Shown here: piece after piece, positions 19,591-26,943 of the stretch
How the letters are laid out: the number at the start of each line of letters is the position of its first letter
Numbering within the stretch: the first letter of the stretch is position 1
Assembly: GCF_026552795.1 (NCBI RefSeq)
Contig: NZ_JANFPI010000001.1
Location: 930,001 to 994,000 of the forward strand
DNA length: 64,000 nucleotides
Direction of reading: 5' to 3'
Source of the DNA: Ectorhizobium quercum
GTDB lineage: Bacteria; Pseudomonadota; Alphaproteobacteria; Rhizobiales; Rhizobiaceae
Program-made: the position numbers and the translations under genes
Notes under the pieces: generated by a model
What the model saw: the letters and a program-made list of their open reading frames with translations, nothing else
Database searches by the model: none
Told to the model about the DNA's origin: nothing

Positions 19591-19648
19591 AAAAAACGAA
19601 CCGCCGCTTCCGGCAGGCGTATCATACACCCTCGAAAGCGGCGGTTCG
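19591..19648 (-). terminator. Strong intrinsic terminator on the minus strand
   Basis: A 13-bp perfect GC-rich stem, CGAACCGCCGCTT (19648-19636) with AAGCGGCGGTTCG (19609-19597), is followed on the minus strand by six T (19596-19591). The 26-base loop is long. It ends transcripts coming from the luxR side, 140 bases before the mrp start. Confidence 0.85.
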
Positions 19649-19696
19649 GTGTCCGTATCTCTAGGTGGATACGTGTTGACGTCCCCTCTGGACCTG
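19591..19696 (-). ncRNA. Candidate sigma-54-dependent small RNA or mrp leader attenuator
   Basis: About 105 nt from the predicted start (near 19696, 12 bases after the -12 GC) to the terminator T-run. Three stems are visible: GTCC/GGAC (19693-19681), CGTATC/GATACG (19673-19654) and the terminator stem. The loop of the second stem reads CACCTAGA, so with the preceding C it offers CCACCT, an anti-Shine-Dalgarno sequence. No short ORF with a good ribosome site is seen. It could be a trans-acting small RNA, or the leader of mrp ended by attenuation. Confidence 0.5.
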
Positions 19697-19706
19697 CCGA
19701 TTAACA

Positions 19707-19722
19707 TGCAGGATGCGTGCCA
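19707..19722 (-). promoter_or_regulatory. Sigma-54 (RpoN) -24/-12 promoter
   Basis: Read on the minus strand, TGGCACG-CATC-CTGCA matches TGGCACG-N4-TTGCW with a single mismatch (first T of the -12 element is C), and GG and GC are separated by exactly 10 bases. Directly upstream is ACACCCTCGAAA (19735-19724), whose complement recurs in the terminator region (19637-19626). Confidence 0.65.
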
Positions 19723-19870
19723 GTTTCGAGGGTGTGTCAAAAAATGTTTCGAATCAATATATTATTGTCTTTCTTCTGATGAGTGTATGTCGTCGTTCCC
19801 TTGACTGCTTAGTTTTTGTGCGGTGCAAACCTTCAAATCGGGCCGATGACCAAAAAATATTCTCCGCGCA

Positions 19871-20581
19871 TTACTTCAGGATATTGAGCCGCATGGCCTT
19901 GGCGACCGCCTGGGCACGGTTCACGGCGTCGAGCTTGCGGGTGGCGCGGTTGAGGTAGTGATTGACGGTATGTTCCGAGAGGCCGAGGATTTCGGCGATC
20001 TCCGCGCTGGTCTTGCCGGCGGAGGTCCAGACCAGGCAGGCGACCTCGCGCTCGGTCAGCAGCTCGCGGGCCGGCGTGTCCCTGCGCTCGATTTTCTGAA
20101 GCTGGTCGTAGACGGCGATGCTGATCCAGCACAATTCCACGAGGTCGAGGGGCCTCGGCGGCGTTTCGCCGGAAAAGGCGATGGCGCCGAGCGCGCCGAA
20201 GGAGCCATGCACCGGGAACCATAGCCCGTGGCGCATGCCGAAGCTTTCGAACAGCGCGCCGTGTTCGCCCGCGGTCCGCGCGTCGAAGTGGAAAGGCCGC
20301 GTGGACTGGCGCAACTGCCGGAAAACCGGGCTGTGCGGCAGCAGCTCCTTGCGATCGTACTGGTTCAGAAGGTCCGTCGGCCAGTTGGTGATGAGCGTGC
20401 AGGCCGAAAGCTCGCTCGAGAATTCCGTCGGCCGGGCCATGACCATGAATGCCTTCATCCGACGGTCTTCGGTCAGGCGCTTCAGGAAACGGAAAACGTC
20501 GAACTGGGTTTCCAGCCCGGAAATTTCCGTCGTCGCTTTCTCCAGCCGTGCTGCGATAGCGTTATCGTCAGCGAAATCCAT
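19871..20581 (-). CDS. LuxR-family transcriptional regulator, no partner synthase nearby
   Basis: A 236-residue regulator. Residues about 15-165 resemble the autoinducer-binding domain and 172-231 form a LuxR-type helix-turn-helix (LTEREVACLVW...GLSEHTVNHYL). By spacing, the acyl-homoserine-lactone contact residues of TraR-like proteins map to Leu71 (for Trp57), Tyr75 (Tyr61 kept), Ser84 (for Asp70) and about Phe99 (for Trp85). The lactone pocket is thus altered and the ligand may be something else or nothing. No luxI gene is in the window. The ATG at 20581 gives a family-length protein. It is divergent from the PRC-barrel gene. Confidence 0.85.
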   Translation of the reverse strand: MDFADDNAIAARLEKATTEISGLETQFDVFRFLKRLTEDRRMKAFMVMARPTEFSSELSACTLITNWPTDLLNQYDRKELLPHSPVFRQLRQSTRPFHFDARTAGEHGALFESFGMRHGLWFPVHGSFGALGAIAFSGETPPRPLDLVELCWISIAVYDQLQKIERRDTPARELLTEREVACLVWTSAGKTSAEIAEILGLSEHTVNHYLNRATRKLDAVNRAQAVAKAMRLNILK

Positions 20582-21055
20582 CAGGGTCGCACTTCTATAA
20601 TCGTTCGCTTGTCGATTGGCCTTCGGAAAGAAGAGGCCGGCGGCGATGTCGCTGCCCTCGGGCGACGGGAGACGGTATCCGCCGACGGGCGGGCGGCAGA
20701 GTTTGCGCTGACGGGCTGGCCGGCAAATCCGTTTTCTGCAAACGGGACGGGACGCACGGTGCCATGCGGGCGCGGCGAAGGGTGAGGCACTTGTTCGCGA
20801 ATGCCAAGCAGCGACGTGTATTTTACGGTTAACTTGGGGGTTTCCGGTCTTTCTGGCCCCGCTGGCGGCCATTTGCGCCGGCCCTACCGTTCTCTCCCGC
20901 CGCCCGCCATCTGCGCCGGATGCGATGCCGGTTCCGTCTTCGGGCAGAAATTTTTTTGGGAACGATCCTCTCGGACAGCCATTTCCCCCTTGTATCCAGT
21001 CGAGACCGGAGGGTGACAAATCACCTCGGTGAACTTGAAACATGGAGATTAAGAG
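20582..21055. other. Divergent intergenic region between the luxR-type and PRC-barrel genes
   Basis: No convincing gene in 474 bases. The 20582-20790 part is GC-rich and unstructured. The 20800-21055 part holds the PRC-barrel promoter, including a general-stress-type promoter at 20959-20983 next to a run of seven T. I see no promoter for the luxR-type gene. Confidence 0.6.
20959..20983 (+). promoter_or_regulatory. General stress (EcfG/RpoE2-type) promoter, good match
   Basis: GGAAC (20959-20963), N18, TT (20982-20983) fits the relaxed rhizobial RpoE2 pattern; against the stricter GGAAC-N16-CGTT it reads CATT. It is about 73 bases upstream of the PRC-barrel start, a gene class often under this regulon. 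Confidence 0.5.
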
Positions 21056-21583
21056 ATGTCCAAGACCCTGAAAATGATGACGACCGCCATTCTGCTTGGC
21101 TCGGCTGCTGCTGCACCGGTTGCCTATGCCCAGATGACGCCTGCGCCCTCGCAGGGGGCAGAAGACACCTCGCCCTCGGCCACGCCGACCCAGCCGGGCG
21201 CCGTGCCTGACGTGATGCCGTCCGCCCCGGCCACCCCGGGCGATTCCGCGGCCACGACCACGGAGACGCCGGGCAGCTACCTGACCGGCCAGGAGCCGGG
21301 CCAGATCGCCGCCACCAGCTATATCGGCCAGACGGTTCACAACAGCGCCGATGAGAGCATCGGCAAGGTGACGGACCTGATTCTCGATGGCGACCAGCGC
21401 GTGGTTGCCGCCGTGATTGGCGTGGGTGGTTTCCTCGGCATCGGCGAAAAGAATGTCGCCGTCCCGATCGACAGCATCGAGGCCGTTCGCGATCCGGAAA
21501 ACGGTTCGCTGAAGCTGACGACGCTCGAAACCGCGGAAACGCTTCAGGCCGCACCGGAATTCAAGGCCGTGGTGACGCAGTAA
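21056..21583 (+). CDS. Secreted PRC-barrel domain protein
   Basis: A 175-residue protein with an N-terminal signal peptide (cleavage after AYA, near residue 25), a low-complexity Pro/Ser/Thr/Ala segment to about residue 80, and one PRC-barrel domain (about 85-165: YIGQTVHNSADESIGKVTD, then VVAAVIGVGGFLGIGEKNVAVP). PRC-barrels are small beta-barrel modules that bind proteins or RNA; in rhizobia, exported versions are often stress-induced, with unknown roles. It has its own promoter region and a strong terminator 40 bases after the stop, so it is monocistronic. Confidence 0.88.
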   Translation: MSKTLKMMTTAILLGSAAAAPVAYAQMTPAPSQGAEDTSPSATPTQPGAVPDVMPSAPATPGDSAATTTETPGSYLTGQEPGQIAATSYIGQTVHNSADESIGKVTDLILDGDQRVVAAVIGVGGFLGIGEKNVAVPIDSIEAVRDPENGSLKLTTLETAETLQAAPEFKAVVTQ

Positions 21584-21621
21584 CCCCCATCGGCATGGCG
21601 CACGCCAAGTCGATACGATGG

Positions 21622-21648
21622 AAGGCCGGCATGACGCCGGCCTTTTTT
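21622..21648 (+). terminator. Intrinsic terminator of the PRC-barrel gene
   Basis: AAGGCCGGC (21622-21630), loop ATGAC, GCCGGCCTT (21636-21644), then a run of T to 21648. It is a nine-base-pair GC-rich stem with a proper T tail on the plus strand. Confidence 0.9.
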
Positions 21649-21650
21649 CG

Positions 21651-23012
21651 TCAGTCCATTCTGTCGAGGGGGCGGACGTCCAGATTGTGGCGTTCCAGAT
21701 AGGCGAGCGTCGCGGCGGCGTCGACGGGTTTGCCGAACAGGTAGCCCTGCCCGTAGCGGCAGCCGAGTGCCTTGAGCATGTCCGCTTCCGTTTGCGTCTC
21801 GATGCCTTCGGCCACCACGGCCAGGTCCAGCCCGTCGCACATGGCGATGATGGCGCGGATGATGTGCTCGCTCGCGCGGTCGGTCGCAATGCGCGAGACG
21901 AAGGCGCGGTCGATCTTGACCTTGTCGAAGGTGAAGTCGCGCAGGCGGCCGAGGCTCGACTGACCGGTGCCGAAATCGTCCAGCGAGATGCGCACGCCGG
22001 CCGAGCGCAGTTCCTCGATGATTCGATGCGCCGTGTCGGCGCTGGTCATCACGGCGGTTTCGGTGATTTCCAGCTCCAGCCGATTCGGGTCGAGGCCGAC
22101 CCGCCGCAGGGTGGAGAGAATGTTCGCCGCCGTGCCCGGGTCCATGAGCTGCGCCGACGACAGGTTGAACGACAGGAACAGGTCCCGCGGCCAGGAGAGG
22201 GCGGCCTCCGCGGCCTTGCGCAGCAGCGTTTCGGACAGCGTGTCGATGAAGCCGCGTTCTTCCGCCAGCGGCACGAAGACGCCGGGCGAGACGAAGCCCA
22301 GATCCTTGTCGATCCAGCGCGCCAGCGCCTCGAAGCCCGTGGGCACGCCGTCGGCAATGCGGACGATCGGCTGGAAATGCACGTCGACGGCATCGGCGAT
22401 GATGGCGTTGCGCAGCGTCTGTTCCAGTTGCGTGGCGCGCTTCATTTCCAGCGCGATCTCGTGCGAATAGACGGTGATCTGGCCGCGCCCGCGCCGCTTG
22501 GAGCGATAAAGCGCGGTCTCCGCGCTCTTCAGCAGGTCCTCGAACTCCTCTCCGGCGAACGGATAGACGGCAAAGCCGAAGGAGGCGGACAGGCGCACAT
22601 TGCGGTCGCCGAGATCGTAGGGGGCGGACAGCACCTCGCGGATCATCTGCCCGATCTTTTCCGCGCCGGAGCGTTCGAAGATCAGCGGCAGGACGAAGGC
22701 GAACTCGTCGCCCTCGTGGCGCGTGACGATGGCGCCGTCGGGAATGCAGGCTTTCAGCCGGTGGGCCACCTGGCAGAGAATCTCGTCGCCAGCATCGCTG
22801 CCGAAGAGGTCGTTGATCGGTTTGAAGCCGTCGAGATTGGCAATGGCGATGGTGAACGGCGCGGGGTCGCTGGCGCGTTCCGCGGCCAGCTGGCGCACCT
22901 TGTCGCGCAGCCGGTAGCGGTTGCCCAATCCGGTGAGCGGATCGGTATAGGCCATTGTCTGCAATTCGTGCTGGCTGAGAGAATCAGCCAACGGCGGCAA
23001 CGCCGACTTCAT
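21651..23012 (-). CDS. GGDEF-EAL protein, probable c-di-GMP phosphodiesterase
   Basis: A 453-residue cytoplasmic protein with an N-terminal GGDEF domain (about 20-180) and C-terminal EAL domain (about 190-445). The GGDEF signature reads EGDEF (100-104), one change from consensus. The EAL domain keeps EAL (228-230) and the later metal and catalytic motifs: FNLSSAQLMD, LEITETAVM, LDDFGTGQSSL, VKIDRAFV and EGIETQ. Hydrolysis of c-di-GMP is the likely main activity, with the GGDEF half perhaps sensing GTP. No sensory or membrane domain precedes it. The start at 23012 (MKSALPP) is preferred; an in-frame ATG at 23081 would add 23 residues. Confidence 0.9.
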   Translation of the reverse strand: MKSALPPLADSLSQHELQTMAYTDPLTGLGNRYRLRDKVRQLAAERASDPAPFTIAIANLDGFKPINDLFGSDAGDEILCQVAHRLKACIPDGAIVTRHEGDEFAFVLPLIFERSGAEKIGQMIREVLSAPYDLGDRNVRLSASFGFAVYPFAGEEFEDLLKSAETALYRSKRRGRGQITVYSHEIALEMKRATQLEQTLRNAIIADAVDVHFQPIVRIADGVPTGFEALARWIDKDLGFVSPGVFVPLAEERGFIDTLSETLLRKAAEAALSWPRDLFLSFNLSSAQLMDPGTAANILSTLRRVGLDPNRLELEITETAVMTSADTAHRIIEELRSAGVRISLDDFGTGQSSLGRLRDFTFDKVKIDRAFVSRIATDRASEHIIRAIIAMCDGLDLAVVAEGIETQTEADMLKALGCRYGQGYLFGKPVDAAATLAYLERHNLDVRPLDRMD

Positions 23013-23347
23013 TCGGAACCTCGTGCTGTCTGGGCCCCGCAAGCATGCGCCCAATCCCTTAAGAATAACGAAACCGGCCACCCGCAGGTGGCTGGGGAAG
23101 AGATTCGGAATGCGGAGGAATGTCTTCGTGTTGGGCCGCGCAAGAGCCGTTCAATTGTGGGCAATTTGAGGCGCGAATGAGATTTTTCGGGTCATATGCG
23201 TTGATTTGGCACGATATTTGCCTCAAAAATTGACCCTGTGCGCCAAACGGGCGGAAATCTTGGCTTGCAGCGCCTTGCGGTCAAGTGCCGGGTGCGGACG
23301 TTAACCTCGTATCAAGGTTAACAGCATATTTCTTGCAGGAGTTTCCG
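23013..23347. other. Divergent intergenic region with sigma-54 promoter
   Basis: No gene. It separates the GGDEF-EAL gene from the cell-wall hydrolase. It holds a sigma-54 promoter (23207-23222), a dyad AATTG-tggg-CAATT (23153-23166) about 50 bases upstream of it, and a TTAACC-N9-GGTTAA inverted repeat (23301-23321) in the hydrolase leader. Confidence 0.65.
23207..23222 (+). promoter_or_regulatory. Sigma-54 (RpoN) -24/-12 promoter for the cell-wall hydrolase
   Basis: TGGCACG-atat-TTGC matches all eleven fixed positions of TGGCACG-N4-TTGC; the base after it is C instead of A/T. GG and GC are 10 bases apart. The start should fall near 23233, giving a leader of about 115 bases before GTG 23348. 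Confidence 0.7.
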
Positions 23348-24547
23348 GTGGGTTCCTGTGGGGTACTTGCGTTGTCCGTCAAGCGTAACAAGGATCGCGG
23401 CCGTTCCGCGTCTCTCGAGAAATGGCTGTCGCCCGCCGTTTTCGGCGTTGCCGCCTGGCTGGTTTTTCCCTCCGTGGCCGCCAGGGCCGATCTGGCGGCG
23501 CTGCTGACGGGCGCCGATGGCGGTGGCTCCGCCTGGCGCATGGTGCTGACGGATTCGCCGGCCGGCTCGCTCCACCGGTCCGAGCTGACGTTCGCCGACC
23601 TGTCCAGCGCCCCAGCGCTGGCGGGCAATTCCGGCATCGCCCTGCCGAACGGCGAGCGCATCGCCATGTCGAGCGGCCGCAAGGGCGAAGACGGGGTGAC
23701 GCCCGACGAGGAGCGCGTCAACCGCTCCGCCAAGAAGGGGCGGGTGATGGCCGTCGAGCAGGTCCGGCCGCCGCGCAGTTTCACGGCGGGCGCGATCAGC
23801 GATCAGCGCGCCGGGCTGATTCTCGGCGCCCCGGCCGAAAAGCTGGAGCGCGTCGCCCTCGTCAAGCCGGACGCGGCCCGCAAGGTGGAGGTGGCGACCT
23901 TCTATCGCGCCCGCCCCGACGTTCCGGCCACGGCGTTGCCGTCCGCCATCGCCAGCCTCGTCACCAATAACGTGCCCGACAGCCTGGCCACGGCCTATGC
24001 GCCGCCCGCTCCCGACTTTGCAAGGGAATCGCCGTTCGACGCCATCCTGCGCGACGAGAGCGCAGGCCGCTTCGTGCCGAAGATCGGCCCGGGGGATCAC
24101 GCCTGGGCGGCCAGCGTGCTTTCGCCCTCCGTCTTCAGTGCCGCCGAGCAGAAGTGTCTGGCCGAGGGCATTTATTTCGAGGCGCGTGGCGAAACCGTGA
24201 AAGGGCAGGCGGCGGTCGCCCAGGTCATTCTCAACCGCGTGCGCAATCCGGCCTATCCGAAGACCATCTGCGGCGTCGTCTACCAGAATGTGGACTGGAC
24301 CAACGCCTGCCAGTTCTCCTTCGCCTGCGACAAGATCAAGGACGTCGTGACCGAGCCGGACCGCTGGAAGATCGCCCGCGACGTGGCGATGGCCGTCACC
24401 GCCGGAAAGATCTGGCTGGCGGAAGTGGGTTCGTCCACCCATTACCACGCCACCTATGTCCGGCCGCGCTGGGCGCGCACCATGAAGAAAATGGGCCGGA
24501 TCGGCCTTCATGTCTTCTACAGAACCTATGGTGGTGGGTGGATATGA
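23348..24547 (+). CDS. SleB-like cell-wall hydrolase
   Basis: A 399-residue exported or membrane-anchored peptidoglycan hydrolase. A basic N-terminus and hydrophobic segment (about 29-45, with VAARA as possible cleavage site) are followed by about 230 residues with no known domain and a C-terminal Hydrolase_2 (SleB) domain. That domain contains AEGIYFEARGE, in which the glutamate of FEARGE is the expected catalytic residue, and VAQVILNRVRNP, DWTNACQFSFACD and HYHATYVRPRW. GTG 23348 is chosen because GCAGGAG lies six bases upstream; GTG 23285 has no such site. SleB-type enzymes are lytic transglycosylases or amidases, and which one cannot be told here. Confidence 0.88.
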   Translation: MGSCGVLALSVKRNKDRGRSASLEKWLSPAVFGVAAWLVFPSVAARADLAALLTGADGGGSAWRMVLTDSPAGSLHRSELTFADLSSAPALAGNSGIALPNGERIAMSSGRKGEDGVTPDEERVNRSAKKGRVMAVEQVRPPRSFTAGAISDQRAGLILGAPAEKLERVALVKPDAARKVEVATFYRARPDVPATALPSAIASLVTNNVPDSLATAYAPPAPDFARESPFDAILRDESAGRFVPKIGPGDHAWAASVLSPSVFSAAEQKCLAEGIYFEARGETVKGQAAVAQVILNRVRNPAYPKTICGVVYQNVDWTNACQFSFACDKIKDVVTEPDRWKIARDVAMAVTAGKIWLAEVGSSTHYHATYVRPRWARTMKKMGRIGLHVFYRTYGGGWI

Positions 24548-24679
24548 TCCGTTCGCGGGCGGCCGGATCGGCCGTTGCGCGCCGATTCTTGCGGAAAGAA
24601 TGGCCGTTTTGCGGCGTTTGAGACTTAAGTCTATGTTTTTCCCTGTTTAATTTGTGTTGAATCAAGGGCGGTCAATGCC

Positions 24680-24708
24680 TTGACTATGCGGGCGCTCAAA
24701 ACTATGGT
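24680..24708 (+). promoter_or_regulatory. Sigma-70 type promoter of the atp F0 operon
   Basis: TTGACT (24680-24685), 17 bases, TATGGT (24703-24708), about 80 bases before atpI. Spacing and -35 are good; the -10 is moderate. Confidence 0.6.
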
Positions 24709-24789
24709 GCGCCCGACTTCAAAACGGGTAAGAAGGTATCAATCCTTGCCGTTTGCGCGTGCTTGGCAGGCTGAACAGGCGGAGCGGAA

Positions 24790-25155
24790 ATGCCGGAAGA
24801 CCGGGAAGACAGTCTTGACGAACGTCGCAAGCGCCTGGGTGCAAGCCTGAAGCGCATCAGGACCGACGAGACGATGGAAGCGAAGGCCGAGGCCAGCTCC
24901 GAGGAAAGCCGTAAGGGTTTTGCCGTGGCGATGAAGCTCTCGAGCGAGTTCATTTCCGCCATCGTCGTCGGTGCTGCGCTGGGCTGGTTCGTCGACTGGT
25001 ATTTCGGCTGGACGCCGTGGGGCATGATCTTTTTCCTGCTTCTCGGTTTCTGTGCCGGTGTTTTGAATGTTCTGAGGGCGACGGGCGCCGTGCCGACGAG
25101 GCTGGCGGACACCCCGAGGGACAAGACTGACGACAGTAACCGGGACGGCGCATAG
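24790..25155 (+). CDS. atpI: ATP synthase protein I
   Basis: A 121-residue membrane protein that helps assemble the c-ring of ATP synthase. A charged N-terminal third is followed by two transmembrane segments (about 55-72 and 78-98, with ISAIVVGAALGWFVDWYFG). It is the first gene of the F0 operon, 60 bases before atpB, as is usual in alphaproteobacteria. Confidence 0.93.
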   Translation: MPEDREDSLDERRKRLGASLKRIRTDETMEAKAEASSEESRKGFAVAMKLSSEFISAIVVGAALGWFVDWYFGWTPWGMIFFLLLGFCAGVLNVLRATGAVPTRLADTPRDKTDDSNRDGA

Positions 25156-25215
25156 GCGCGGTTTCCGGGAAATGGTTCCGCCCTCGGGCGAGCATAGCGA
25201 GAGAGGCCTTTCAAG

Positions 25216-25968
25216 GTGGCAGACGATCCGACCCATCAGTTCGTGGTTTCCCCCATTGTTCCGATCGAAATCGGCGGTATCGATTTCTCCTTCACCAATG
25301 CTTCGCTGTTCATGGTGGCCACTGTCGCCTCGGCATCCGCTTTCCTCTATCTGTCGACTGCCCGCCGCGGGCTGATTCCCGGCCGCGCCCAGTCGGTGGC
25401 GGAAATGTCCTATGAATTCATCGCCTCGATGCTGCGCGAGGGCGCCGGAACGCAGGGGATGAAGTTCTTTCCCTTCGTGTTCTCCCTCTTCATGTTCGTG
25501 CTGACGGCCAATCTTCTCGGCATGGTGCCGTACTTCTTCACCGTCACCAGCCAGATCATCGTCACCTTCGCGCTCGCCCTGCTCGTCATCGGCACCGTCA
25601 TCGTCTACGGTTTCTACAAGCACGGGACCGGCTTCCTGCATGTCTTCATGCCGCCGGGCGTGCCCGCCGTTCTTCTTCCGCTCGTATCCGCGATCGAGGT
25701 CGTGTCCTTCCTCTCGCGTCCGATCAGCCTTTCCGTCCGTCTTTTCGCCAACATGCTCGCCGGCCACATCACGCTCAAGGTGTTCGCGGGCTTCGTCGGC
25801 TCGCTTGGTGCGCTGGGCGCACTCGGCGTCGGCGGTGCGATCCTGCCTCTTCTGATGACGGTCGCCATGACCGCTCTCGAGTTCCTGGTTGCTTTCCTGC
25901 AGGCCTATGTCTTTGCGGTGCTGACGTGCATGTACCTCAACGACGCCGTGCATGGGGGAAGCCACTAA
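25216..25968 (+). CDS. atpB: ATP synthase F0 subunit a
   Basis: A 250-residue multi-spanning stator subunit that forms the proton half-channels. The conserved [13 protein letters not shown] block contains the essential stator arginine just before it (SVRLFANML), and the C-terminal helix ends in [14 protein letters not shown]. It starts at GTG 25216 with MADDPTHQF. It is followed by atpE 81 bases later. Confidence 0.97.
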   Translation: MADDPTHQFVVSPIVPIEIGGIDFSFTNASLFMVATVASASAFLYLSTARRGLIPGRAQSVAEMSYEFIASMLREGAGTQGMKFFPFVFSLFMFVLTANLLGMVPYFFTVTSQIIVTFALALLVIGTVIVYGFYKHGTGFLHVFMPPGVPAVLLPLVSAIEVVSFLSRPISLSVRLFANMLAGHITLKVFAGFVGSLGALGALGVGGAILPLLMTVAMTALEFLVAFLQAYVFAVLTCMYLNDAVHGGSH

Positions 25969-26049
25969 GGTCCACGTTAGGCGCCGCCGGCATCCCGGTT
26001 CGTGCGCCGCACAATCCAGCCGCAACAACCATTCTAAAGGAGTTCTTAC

Positions 26050-26277
26050 ATGGAAGCGGAAGCAGCAAAGTTCATCGGCGCAGGTCTGGCTTGCCTTGGC
26101 ATGGCTGGTACGTCCCTCGCTCTGGGCAACATCTTCGGCAGCTACCTGACCGGTGCCCTGCGTAACCCGTCCGCCGCCGACAGCCAGTTCGGCCGTCTGG
26201 TGTTCGGCTTCGCCGTTACGGAAGCTCTGGGCATCTTCTCGCTGCTCGTTGCCCTTCTCCTCCTGTTCGCCGTCTGA
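26050..26277 (+). CDS. atpE: ATP synthase F0 subunit c
   Basis: A 75-residue hairpin of two transmembrane helices joined by the polar RNPSA loop (38-42); many copies form the rotating ring. Glu58 in FAVTEALG is the proton carrier, and the surrounding residues are those of a proton- rather than sodium-using ring. A strong AAAGGAG ribosome site precedes it, fitting the need for high expression. A stem-loop follows at 26295-26329. Confidence 0.98.
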   Translation: MEAEAAKFIGAGLACLGMAGTSLALGNIFGSYLTGALRNPSAADSQFGRLVFGFAVTEALGIFSLLVALLLLFAV

Positions 26278-26294
26278 TTTTTCGGCGGGAGTTC

Positions 26295-26329
26295 GGATCA
26301 CGGCCGGCCTGAAGCGCTTGCCGTGATCC
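26295..26329 (+). other. Stem-loop between atpE and atpF'
   Basis: GGATCACGGC (26295-26304) pairs perfectly with GCCGTGATCC (26320-26329), with only three T after it. It may act as a partial terminator or 3' stabiliser that raises atpE message over the downstream b-subunit genes. Confidence 0.6.
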
Positions 26330-26360
26330 TTTGCATCCGAGAATACACCTGGAGGTGAGC

Positions 26361-26939
26361 ATGTTCATCAGCCCGGCATATGCACAAACTGCGCCGGACG
26401 AGGGAGCGACGCATACGGAAACCGGTACCGCCCACGAAGGCGCGTCCGGCGTTTTCCCGCCCTTCGACAGCCAGACCTATCCGTCCCAGATCCTGTGGCT
26501 GGTCATCACGTTCGGCCTGTTCTACGTGCTCATGCAGAAGGTCATCGCGCCGCGCATCGGCAGCATTCTGGAGCAGCGGCATGACCGTATCGCCCAGGAT
26601 ATCGACGAGGCCGGCCGCCTGAAGGCAGAAGCCGACGCCGCCGTCGAGACCTATGAAAAGGAACTGGCGGAAGCCAGGGCCAAGGCAGGCGAGATTGCCG
26701 CCGCCGCCCGCGACGACGCCAAGGCCAAGGCCGATGCCGAGCGCGCAGCGGTGGAAGCCGACCTGACGGCCAAGGTCGCCGCCGCCGAGGCCGGCATCGT
26801 CGAAATCAAGACCAAGGCGCTGGCCGAGGTTGGCACCATTGCCGAGGAGACGGCCTCCGCGATCGTCGAACGGCTGATCGGAACCCCGGTTTCCGAAGGC
26901 GAGCTGAAGGCAGCCGTCTCTGCCGCCAAGGAGGCCTGA
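26361..26939 (+). CDS. atpF': ATP synthase F0 subunit b'
   Basis: A 192-residue peripheral stalk subunit. One transmembrane segment (about 50-68, [16 protein letters not shown]) is followed by a long charged alpha-helix rich in Ala, Glu and Lys. The extended N-terminus before the membrane helix, starting MFISPAYAQ, is typical of the diverged b' subunit, which pairs with b in alphaproteobacteria and cyanobacteria. The start is set by GGAGGTG before ATG 26361. atpF follows after four bases. It is often annotated atpG or atpF2. Confidence 0.94.
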   Translation: MFISPAYAQTAPDEGATHTETGTAHEGASGVFPPFDSQTYPSQILWLVITFGLFYVLMQKVIAPRIGSILEQRHDRIAQDIDEAGRLKAEADAAVETYEKELAEARAKAGEIAAAARDDAKAKADAERAAVEADLTAKVAAAEAGIVEIKTKALAEVGTIAEETASAIVERLIGTPVSEGELKAAVSAAKEA

Positions 26940-26943
26940 TCCC

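Larger units (their letters stand above)
19452..19870. other. Gap between the luxR-type gene and mrp, no protein gene
   Basis: The 19650-19870 part is clearly richer in A+T than the surroundings. No protein-coding frame looks real. It holds a sigma-54-like promoter, a candidate small RNA and a strong terminator, all on the minus strand (listed separately), plus the leader of mrp (19452-19590). Confidence 0.7.

Noticed and set aside
19626..19735. The 12-base inverted pair (19626-19637 and 19724-19735) as an antiterminator/terminator switch
   Set aside because: The upstream copy lies before the predicted sigma-54 start, so it would not be in the RNA from that promoter. It could only matter in a longer transcript from the luxR-type gene.
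19871..20581. A complete quorum-sensing pair
   Set aside because: No acyl-homoserine-lactone synthase gene is found in the window, and the regulator's pocket residues are altered.
20595..20807. Short minus-strand frames in the luxR/PRC-barrel gap
   Set aside because: No ribosome site, basic low-complexity translation and no similarity that I recognise.
23301..23321. TTAACC-N9-GGTTAA as a CtrA site upstream of the hydrolase
   Set aside because: Spacing between the TTAA cores is 13, not 7. It stays an inverted repeat of unknown use.
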